Both the position numbers and the translations under genes were made by a program. 7,141 bases of DNA from Candidatus Fermentibacteraceae bacterium (GTDB taxonomy: Bacteria > Fermentibacterota > Fermentibacteria > Fermentibacterales > JCC-6): NCBI GenBank assembly GCA_030596465.1, contig JAUVJW010000094.1:1-7141 (forward strand). Reading direction: 5' to 3'. The notes beneath the pieces are model-generated. The model ran no database searches. It saw nothing but the letters and a program-made list of their open reading frames with translations, and had not been told where the DNA came from. Below are positions 1-6,072 of this stretch, one piece after another (within the stretch, counting starts at the first letter, position 1; each line of letters begins with the position of its first letter).

Positions 1-480
1 AATAACTCCGGCAATAACCATCAGCGCGTACCACAGAATAATACTGAAAGATGTGTAAGCGAGAACAGATGACTTTTTCATGCCGGATGATGCAGCGACA
101 ATAACGATAAGGGATCTGATTCCCGGAGCGAACCGGCTGAAAATCAGCATCCATGCACCGTGTCTGGTCAGCAGTCTTTTTGACCTTTCAAACCCGTTTT
201 TCCCCGAGGCCCTGATAATCAAAGATTCCAGTTTCTCCAGTTTTGCACTTCTACCCATAGCGTCCAGTATCAGTGTAGATGCCATGCATCCCAAAAAACC
301 GGGAAGCCACAGAATAAAAACAGGAATGCCGCGGCTTGCCCCAAGACCAGACAGGGCAATGTAAAGAACATCTCCAGGGAACGGAGGGAAAAGGGTTTCC
401 ACAAAAGCGATCAGACCCAGAAATATAGAATGCCAGCCGCCGCTGATACCGAGAAAGAACTGCCAGATTGCCTCGGTCAT
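1..480 (-). CDS. DedA-family membrane protein (SNARE-associated/VTT domain), C-terminus cut by window edge
   Basis: 160 codons are visible, open to the edge of the window. The protein is hydrophobic and carries DedA-family signatures: FVETLFPPFPGDVLY (26-40), with acidic E28 and D37, and FSRFAPGIRS (114-123), with R116 and R122 six residues apart as in E. coli YqjA/YghB, followed by ASSGM (130-134). Predicted membrane or re-entrant segments lie near 18-47, 52-72 and 110-131, with another beginning near 138. DedA proteins are inner-membrane transporters; some recycle the carrier lipid undecaprenyl phosphate, others affect proton-dependent homeostasis. Which applies here cannot be decided from sequence alone. 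The ATG at 480 overlaps the ispDF stop (ATGA) and has GGGAG six bases upstream. Coupling to an isoprenoid enzyme favours a lipid-carrier role, as inference only. Confidence 0.9.
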   Translation of the reverse strand, partial: MTEAIWQFFLGISGGWHSIFLGLIAFVETLFPPFPGDVLYIALSGLGASRGIPVFILWLPGFLGCMASTLILDAMGRSAKLEKLESLIIRASGKNGFERSKRLLTRHGAWMLIFSRFAPGIRSLIVIVAASSGMKKSSVLAYTSFSIILWYALMVIAGVI

Positions 481-1646
481 GAATTTCTCCCGCAGGTCCG
501 TCTTAATTCAGCAAGCACGCTGCATCCCACACCTTTGCCCTGTGCAAGTTCACCTATTGTATTGGTTGTGGTTCCTTTGATCCAGATTCTTTCCACTGCG
601 ATTCCAACAATATCCGAAAGCCTTTCCATAAGCATATCTCTTACCGGCGATATTTTCGGTCTCTCCCCTATAACGGTCACATCAAGTCGTTCAATCTCCC
701 AGCCGGCTTCACGAATCATCTCAACACAGATTGCAAGAAGGTGCGAGCTGTCAGCATCTTTCCACCGTAATTCGCCTGGAGGAAACAGTGTTCCAATGTC
801 ACCAAGCCGGGAAGCTGAGAGAATAGCATCCGCCACTGCATGTAAAACCACATCTCCATCAGAATGCCCCATTAACCCATCGGTTTCAGAAAGCCTGCAT
901 CCGCAAAAGTACAGTGGCCTGGCCGGGTCAAAGGGATGAAAATCGAGGCCGGTACCTGTAACCCTGATGGTTCTGCTCATAAGAAATGAAAGTAATTCGG
1001 CGTCCTTCCTGTCTGTCAGTTTGATGTTGCTTCTGGATCCGGCGACTGTTGTAACCGCGTCTCCCGCCGCTTCGAAAGCAGAAGCCTCATCGGTGATATC
1101 TCCAGCAGTCGCAAGAACTTCAATAAGCCTCTCCAGATGGTAACCTTGAGGGGTCTGACTCAGTCGAAGCTCTTCCCTGTTCAAGGTTTCCAGAACCATA
1201 TCTCCGCTGGTTTTCTTCACCGTATCGCGTACAGAAATAACAGGTATTACCGCCGAATTATTCCTGGCCGCTTCCATTACCCGCACGATACATTCCCGGT
1301 CAACAAAAGGTCTTGCGCCATCGTGAATCAAAACATGGGTAACACCCCGTGAACGCATGAACTTCAGTCCGTTCATCACCGAGTCCTGCCTTCTTCTTCC
1401 TCCGGAAACGGTGTCAAGTCTCGAAGACGGTTGCCACCATTTCCGCCATAAATCACCCAATGGTGTTACAACTACAAGATGATCCACCAGTGGCTTAAAT
1501 GTTCTCACAGAATGGTCAATTACCAGCTCACCTGCCAGCATTGTAAACTGCTTTGGTACATCGCCGCCAAACCGTTTCCCTATTCCAGCGGCAACAATTA
1601 CAGCACCCCAGACGGATGTTTGTCTTCCAGTATCAGTCCTGGTCAT
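477..1646 (-). CDS. ispDF: Bifunctional IspD-IspF (MEP cytidylyltransferase and MEcPP synthase)
   Basis: This 389-residue fusion carries two non-consecutive steps of the MEP isoprenoid pathway: IspD joins MEP and CTP to give CDP-ME, and IspF cyclises CDP-ME 2-phosphate to MEcPP. IspD covers about residues 12-225. By comparison with E. coli it keeps the key residues R25 and K32 (AAGIGKRFG, PKQF), D109 in HDGARPF, T142 in RDTVK, R157, T165 in QTPQ and K209 in SNIKLT. IspF covers about 228-386, with metal ligands D235, H237 (GLDFH) and H269 (HSDGDVVLH), then DIGTLFP, KDADSS, IGERPKISP and KGTTT near the C-terminus. No interdomain stop or start is evident. IspE, which acts between the two steps, is not in the window. 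The start at 1646 overlaps yacL by 14 bases, with GGAG only three bases upstream. The end overlaps the DedA gene as ATGA. Confidence 0.96.
   Translation of the reverse strand: MTRTDTGRQTSVWGAVIVAAGIGKRFGGDVPKQFTMLAGELVIDHSVRTFKPLVDHLVVVTPLGDLWRKWWQPSSRLDTVSGGRRRQDSVMNGLKFMRSRGVTHVLIHDGARPFVDRECIVRVMEAARNNSAVIPVISVRDTVKKTSGDMVLETLNREELRLSQTPQGYHLERLIEVLATAGDITDEASAFEAAGDAVTTVAGSRSNIKLTDRKDAELLSFLMSRTIRVTGTGLDFHPFDPARPLYFCGCRLSETDGLMGHSDGDVVLHAVADAILSASRLGDIGTLFPPGELRWKDADSSHLLAICVEMIREAGWEIERLDVTVIGERPKISPVRDMLMERLSDIVGIAVERIWIKGTTTNTIGELAQGKGVGCSVLAELRRTCGRNS
487..491 (-). promoter_or_regulatory. Ribosome binding site of the DedA-family gene
   Basis: GGGAG on the minus strand lies six bases before the ATG at 480, inside the last codons of ispDF. 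Good spacing, together with the ATGA junction, fixes this start. Confidence 0.65.
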
Positions 1647-2646
1647 TCTCTCCGCTGCCTTCTGCCGCTACTTTTCCGAAAACCATTGTTCCACCCTTTG
1701 CACGGAATGTGGTATGCGCGGTAACTTTGATTTCCTTACCAGGAAGATCTCCTGCTTCATCAACCACAACCATAGTTCCATCTGAGAGGAATCCCACGCC
1801 CTGGGTGGCGGTTCTACCCTTCTTCTGAATTCTCATCATAAATGAATCTCCGGGTAGTACAACCTCCCTGGAGGCGGGTCCTATATCGGAAAGCCGGATA
1901 ACTCTGATACCTTCGCGCTCTGCGGTATCGGCCATCTCGCCATCACCGGTGATCAGACAGATTTTTTCTTTGCGAAGCCATTCCAGAATCCGGTGTTTTT
2001 CTTTTTCACCCTCGCCGAAATCGCGGTACTCCATAAGACCGCCGGACTTTCCAACAACTTCTTCAAGCCTTTGAATGGTCTCGGTTGCCCTTCTGGCGCG
2101 TCCCCTCTTAACTATATTCCTGCCCTTCTGCATCTCATCAATGCTTTGTTTTACCGATAACGGGATTGAAAACGGACCAGGAAGAAGGCCGGCAAGTGAA
2201 AGATCGGCAACTCTGCCGTCAACTGCTGCTGATAAATCCACAAGAACCGGCATGTTCCACTGCGGACCACTATCTTCCTCAACGCTGATTAATTCAAATT
2301 TTCTTCCCTTGTTAACTGCCACAACAGCGAACACATAAGCAAACGCGACAGGTATGAGAACCAGCAGATCCGACCAGTATGAATTCCAGGCATCATCATG
2401 AATACCAATTCTCAGAACGAGAATAACAAGAATACCAATGACGAGACCAACTGTAGAACCCGCTGTGATATACACCAGCTTATCAGCTGGTACTTTAACC
2501 ATCATCCGCTCAAAAACAGCAGCCACTATTCCAATACCAAGACCTATAAACCCAACAATCAAACCCCCTGAAGCAAGGGTTCCCGCAAGACCGAGGGCAA
2601 GAATAAATAGAATACGCACTTCCCAGCCTTTCATTAACTTAGCCAT
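1633..2646 (-). CDS. yacL: YacL-like integral membrane protein with PIN and TRAM domains
   Basis: The 337-residue protein has four predicted membrane segments (about 11-28, 30-47, 57-81 and 93-112), then a cytoplasmic PIN nuclease-fold domain (about 132-255) and a TRAM RNA-binding domain (about 262-325, with TQGVGFLSDGTMVVVDEAG). This is the architecture of Bacillus YacL, whose cellular role is not settled. PIN domains normally use three or four acidic residues to hold metal for RNA cleavage. Here D137 (VDLSAAVDGRV) and D235 (ITGDGEM) are kept, but by eye alignment the glutamate of the second motif is replaced (IPLSVKQSID, 161-170) and the aspartate of the third motif appears as glutamate (GEKEKHRI, 213-220). 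Activity may be weakened, altered or lost. A strong AAGGAG sits four bases before the ATG at 2646; M5 is a less likely start. The gene overlaps radA by 13 bases and ispDF by 14. Confidence 0.9.
   Translation of the reverse strand: MAKLMKGWEVRILFILALGLAGTLASGGLIVGFIGLGIGIVAAVFERMMVKVPADKLVYITAGSTVGLVIGILVILVLRIGIHDDAWNSYWSDLLVLIPVAFAYVFAVVAVNKGRKFELISVEEDSGPQWNMPVLVDLSAAVDGRVADLSLAGLLPGPFSIPLSVKQSIDEMQKGRNIVKRGRARRATETIQRLEEVVGKSGGLMEYRDFGEGEKEKHRILEWLRKEKICLITGDGEMADTAEREGIRVIRLSDIGPASREVVLPGDSFMMRIQKKGRTATQGVGFLSDGTMVVVDEAGDLPGKEIKVTAHTTFRAKGGTMVFGKVAAEGSGENDQD
1650..1653 (-). promoter_or_regulatory. Tightly spaced ribosome binding site of ispDF
   Basis: GGAG on the minus strand is only three bases before the ATG at 1646, shorter than usual. 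Translation of ispDF may therefore lean on ribosomes terminating at the yacL stop at 1633-1635, just inside the ispDF frame. Confidence 0.45.
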
Positions 2647-4010
2647 TCTTCTCCTTTTTCCACCAGAAGCCCTGAAATTGCAGCAGAAAGTGTGCTGAAT
2701 CTGAAATTGGTTCCGGTATCCTCTTTTTTCTCACGGGCACAAGCCAGGTTGGTAAATCCAAGGTTGCCTGATTCCGCAAGTCTTCTGTCTATTCCAGCAA
2801 CGGGTCTGATCTCGCCTCCAAGACCAACTTCCCCGCTTAAAGCCGTATCACTTTTCAGCGGTCTTTCCAAACGACTGGATGCAACCGCAAGGCAAACAGC
2901 CATATCAGCACCGGGATCAACAATGTTGAAACCCCCGGCCACATTCACATACACATCCTGATTCCCAAGTTCTATACCGCATCTTCGCTCAAGAACAGCA
3001 AGCAGCATTGCAAGTCTGCCGGAGTCAAAACCGGTAGCTCTTCTCTGGGGAAAGCCGTAATGAGTGGTGCTGGTCAAGGCCTGAATTTCTACCAGAAAAG
3101 GCCTTGTTCCCTCCATAATAGCAGCCACAGCGGAACCCGCGCCAAGCCCTCCATCTCTCTGGAGAAAATAGCCGGATGCATCTGCCACTTCCCTGAGCCC
3201 TTCTTTTTTCATCTCAAACACACCCAGCTCACTGGTGGAGCCAAATCTGTTCTTTACAGCTCTGAGAAGTCGGAATTGATGGAATGAATCACCCTCAAAG
3301 CTCACGACAGTATCTACAAGATGTTCAAGAACTTTAGGTCCCGCAATAGACCCTTCCTTTGTAACATGTCCAATAACAAAAACAGTAAGCCCTATGGGTT
3401 TGGCAAGATTTACAAGACTTGCGGCACACTGCCTTACTTGTGAAACAGAACCCGCCGCGCTTGACAGTTGACTGGTATGAAGGGTTTGTATGGAATCAAC
3501 TATTAGTACCTGATAGCTCTCTGCCTTGATCCTGCTCTCTACTGCCGAAAGGTCAGTTGTTGGAAGAAGCATCAGATCAACAGAGGGTACCCCCACTCTT
3601 CTGGCCCTGTCGGCAACCTGTCCCGGAGACTCTTCTCCTGTGGCATACAGCACCCTGAGACCGTTTGCCGCCATGTTCATTGCTGCCTGTATCATCAAAG
3701 TACTTTTCCCAATACCAGGTTGCCCGCCAATTAAAATTACGGAACCTTTAAAGGCACCGCCGCCAAGAACCCTGTCGAATTCCCCTATATGGGTGGAAAT
3801 CCTCTCTCCATTCTCAATATCCACATCGACTATACTGACAGCTTCAACTCTCGACATATATCCGGCAGAGGCAAATGCCGGAATTTTCTCCACCGGTTCT
3901 TCCACCATGGTATTCCAACTGCCACAATGTGGACACCGGCCTGCCCATACAGGTGATTCGCCACCGCATTCGCTGCAGAAGAAAATTGATTTCGGTTTCT
4001 TGCCCGCCAT
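2634..4010 (-). CDS. radA: DNA repair and recombination helicase RadA (Sms)
   Basis: The 458-residue protein is bacterial RadA, a DnaB-like ATP-driven motor that promotes branch migration and processing of recombination intermediates. Visible in order are a four-cysteine zinc finger (C12, C15, C26, C29, in CSECG and CPHCG), Walker A GQPGIGKST (96-104), the Walker B strand VLIVDSIQTL (168-177), the RadA-specific KNRFG motif (253-257) and a C-terminal Lon-protease-like domain from about 280 onward with VNVAGG and DPGAD (365-369). The Lon-like part is non-proteolytic in known RadA proteins. Length and domain order are standard. The start overlaps the dnaB stop by one base (TAATG) and no good Shine-Dalgarno sequence is seen near it, so it probably depends on ribosomes finishing dnaB. 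The last 13 bases overlap the PIN-TRAM gene. Confidence 0.97.
   Translation of the reverse strand: MAGKKPKSIFFCSECGGESPVWAGRCPHCGSWNTMVEEPVEKIPAFASAGYMSRVEAVSIVDVDIENGERISTHIGEFDRVLGGGAFKGSVILIGGQPGIGKSTLMIQAAMNMAANGLRVLYATGEESPGQVADRARRVGVPSVDLMLLPTTDLSAVESRIKAESYQVLIVDSIQTLHTSQLSSAAGSVSQVRQCAASLVNLAKPIGLTVFVIGHVTKEGSIAGPKVLEHLVDTVVSFEGDSFHQFRLLRAVKNRFGSTSELGVFEMKKEGLREVADASGYFLQRDGGLGAGSAVAAIMEGTRPFLVEIQALTSTTHYGFPQRRATGFDSGRLAMLLAVLERRCGIELGNQDVYVNVAGGFNIVDPGADMAVCLAVASSRLERPLKSDTALSGEVGLGGEIRPVAGIDRRLAESGNLGFTNLACAREKKEDTGTNFRFSTLSAAISGLLVEKGEEWLS
2651..2656 (-). promoter_or_regulatory. Ribosome binding site of the PIN-TRAM gene
   Basis: AAGGAG on the minus strand, in an A-rich run, lies four bases before the ATG at 2646 and inside the end of radA. 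It favours the first methionine over M5. Confidence 0.65.
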
Positions 4011-5362
4011 TAAAACCCGTCATCCTGCATGTCGTCGGGATAAAAAGTTGTGATCGAAGCGTTGAAAATCAGCCTGATATTACCCCTTTGCCCTTTCCTC
4101 TGTTTTGCTATCTTAAGAAGTATCCGCCTGAGGCCTCCGTGAGCACGGTCATCTTCCTTTCCGGAATCAGCGTTCTCGTCATGAAGGAACATCACCACAT
4201 CGGCATCCTGTTCAATTGCTCCGGAATCGCGAAGATCGCTGAGCCTTGGAGGACCCTCACGCTTGGCAGCCCCCCGGCTGAGCTGTGAAAGAACCATAAC
4301 CGGCACTTTCAAGTCTTTCGCCAGCCCCTTCAGATCAGAAGAGTTCTTAGCCACTTTAAGCTGATGACTTTCCACACCATCGTCTCCCTGCATAAGTTGC
4401 AGGTAATCTACAAAAATCGCGGCAATACCGTCCTTTTCCCTTTGAGCAAGTCTTCTTGTTTTAGCCCTTATTTCCGCTGATGAAACAGAAGGAGTATCAT
4501 CAATATAAATGGGAAGATTGCTCAGGTCTTCGGCTGCCCTGTCCAGATCATCAAAAAAACGATCTGCCAGAGTACCATCTATGATAGCCTGAATGCCCAC
4601 GCCTGCCATTGAACTGACCAGTCTCTGTGTAAGCTGCTCCGCAGTCATTTCAAGACTGAAGAAAACAACGGCTCCCTTTCCCTGCCCCGCTATATGGCGA
4701 GCCATATTCAGAGCAAGACTTGTTTTTCCAACACCCGGTCTTGCGGCAATAACATTCATTTCACCATCGTGGAAACCGGTAGTCATCCTGTCCAGTGGCT
4801 CAAGCCCGGTGGACAAACCTGTAACACCATCTTTGGCATCACGCATAATCCTGAAAGTATTAATCGCCTCGGCTGTGAGTTCGCTTACCTTAAAGAAGTC
4901 CTTCTGGGAAGAAGAAGTGCCTATATCAAATATCTTCTGGCTTACATCATCCAGAAGCTCGACGGCATTCACATTTGTAGAAAAAACTCTGTCCATTCCC
5001 TGACTTGCTATGGATAAAAACTGCCTGAGCAGAGAAGCGTCTTTAACAATTCTGCTGTAACTGTTCACATTGGAGAGAAATGGAAGATCATCAGTAATTG
5101 CTGATATATACTCCAGACCACCGGCTTCATTCAGCTCTCCAACCCTCTCCAGTTCGTTTGTTACAGTGACCAGATCAATTGGCTCGCCCCTGGAATCAAT
5201 AACCTTAGCAGCAAAAAAGATCCGACGGTGTCTGTTATCAAAAAAATCGCTCTCAGACAATATGGCGAATACTTCAACAGCTATCACAGGATTAAGAAGT
5301 ACACCAGCCAGAACAGATTTCTCGGCCTCAGCGCTCCAGGGTTGTTTTCTTCCTTCTGTCAT
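4010..5362 (-). CDS. dnaB: Replicative DNA helicase DnaB
   Basis: This 450-residue protein is the hexameric 5'-3' helicase that unwinds the replication fork and recruits primase; the length is normal for the family. The N-terminal helical domain spans roughly residues 8-110 (starts PWSAEAEKSVLAG), followed by a linker near 150-180. The RecA-like motor follows: Walker A ARPGVGKTS (207-215), the catalytic SLEM motif (236-239, E238), Walker B IFVDYLQLM (316-324), LSQLSRG (358-364), SDLRDSGAIEQDADVV (375-390) and the arginine-finger region KQRKGQRG (420-427). Walker A has GV where many DnaBs have SM, which is within normal variation. No intein or insertion is visible. The ATG at 5362 is supported by a well-spaced GGAG and by the ATGA overlap with the glycosylase gene. 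The gene ends in TAATG, sharing one base with radA. Confidence 0.97.
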   Translation of the reverse strand: MTEGRKQPWSAEAEKSVLAGVLLNPVIAVEVFAILSESDFFDNRHRRIFFAAKVIDSRGEPIDLVTVTNELERVGELNEAGGLEYISAITDDLPFLSNVNSYSRIVKDASLLRQFLSIASQGMDRVFSTNVNAVELLDDVSQKIFDIGTSSSQKDFFKVSELTAEAINTFRIMRDAKDGVTGLSTGLEPLDRMTTGFHDGEMNVIAARPGVGKTSLALNMARHIAGQGKGAVVFFSLEMTAEQLTQRLVSSMAGVGIQAIIDGTLADRFFDDLDRAAEDLSNLPIYIDDTPSVSSAEIRAKTRRLAQREKDGIAAIFVDYLQLMQGDDGVESHQLKVAKNSSDLKGLAKDLKVPVMVLSQLSRGAAKREGPPRLSDLRDSGAIEQDADVVMFLHDENADSGKEDDRAHGGLRRILLKIAKQRKGQRGNIRLIFNASITTFYPDDMQDDGF

Positions 5363-6072
5363 TTCTTTTCTCCGGATTCCCGAGGCAACCCAGCCTCTTC
5401 CATAAATGATTTCAGTCTTTTCATATCTTCCCAGACAGGTCTCTTCAACGCTGGAGATCGAAGAAGTGCCGCTGGATGGTATGTGACCAGAACAGGTGTA
5501 TTCAGGTATCTGTGAAATTCACCTCTGAGCAGGCCAATACCTGTTCGTGTGTTCAACAGAGTTCTTGCCGCACTGGCTCCAAGGGCAACGATTATGCCGG
5601 GTTTCATTATATCAATCTGCCGCTCTAGAAACTTACTGCAGATCTCCGATTCAGCGGCGGATGGTGTTCTGTTGTTTGGCGGGCGGCATTTCACAATGTT
5701 GGCGATGAACAGTTTTTCTCGATCCAGATCAATGGAAGCAAATATTTTATCAAGAAGTTTTCCAGACCGGCCAACGAACGGTCTCCCTGTTTCATCCTCG
5801 GTAGCTCCGGGACCTTCACCTACAACCAGAATCCCCGCTTCGGGGTTTCCTTCCCCGAACACAATGTTCTTTCTGGTAGAGCCCAGCTGACATTTCATGC
5901 ACCCTTCCAGTTCCTTCTTCAGCACGGCCATTTTCCCCAATATTCCTTCGGGTGAAGCAGCTTGCTTACCCTCTTCTTCAGCTTTCTTCTGAACCCACTC
6001 AGGCAGCACAAACATCTGATCAACTCCAAAGCTCGCAACCACCCCCCAGAACGGATCTCTCGCCTCAGCCAT
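5359..6072 (-). CDS. udg: Family-4 uracil-DNA glycosylase (4Fe-4S)
   Basis: The 237-residue protein removes uracil from DNA, starting base excision repair after cytosine deamination or dUTP misincorporation. Four cysteines in the family-4 pattern, C58, C61, C129 and C145, should hold a 4Fe-4S cluster. Active-site motifs are GEGPGATED (85-93) followed by TGRPFVGRSG, then NIVKCRPPNNR around C129, and YHPAALLR with H199. The frame is open a further 56 codons upstream, to 6240, but that extension lies wholly inside the CoaB frame and resembles nothing in this family. I therefore chose the ATG at 6072, which overlaps the end of coaB by 8 bases and has GGAG ten bases upstream. About 57 residues precede the first cluster cysteine; they look like a plain N-terminal extension. 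The gene is coupled to dnaB downstream by an ATGA overlap. Family assignment is very secure. Confidence 0.94.
   Translation of the reverse strand: MAEARDPFWGVVASFGVDQMFVLPEWVQKKAEEEGKQAASPEGILGKMAVLKKELEGCMKCQLGSTRKNIVFGEGNPEAGILVVGEGPGATEDETGRPFVGRSGKLLDKIFASIDLDREKLFIANIVKCRPPNNRTPSAAESEICSKFLERQIDIMKPGIIVALGASAARTLLNTRTGIGLLRGEFHRYLNTPVLVTYHPAALLRSPALKRPVWEDMKRLKSFMEEAGLPRESGEKK
5370..5373 (-). promoter_or_regulatory. Ribosome binding site of dnaB
   Basis: GGAG on the minus strand lies seven bases before the dnaB ATG at 5362, in the last codons of the glycosylase gene. The spacing is close to ideal and supports this start along with the ATGA overlap. Confidence 0.7.

Noticed and set aside
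430..939. Plus-strand open frame of 169 codons.
   Set aside because: It is antisense to ispDF and the DedA gene, both with full family motifs; its product is low-complexity, rich in serine, proline and isoleucine, as expected of a shadow frame.
3526..4053. Plus-strand open frame of 175 codons.
   Set aside because: It is antisense to the zinc finger and Walker regions of radA and shows no recognisable domain or plausible start context.
4010..5362. Possible intein or insertion in dnaB, a frequent intein site.
   Set aside because: Walker A, SLEM, Walker B and the C-terminal motifs follow one another at normal spacing and total length is standard at 450 residues.
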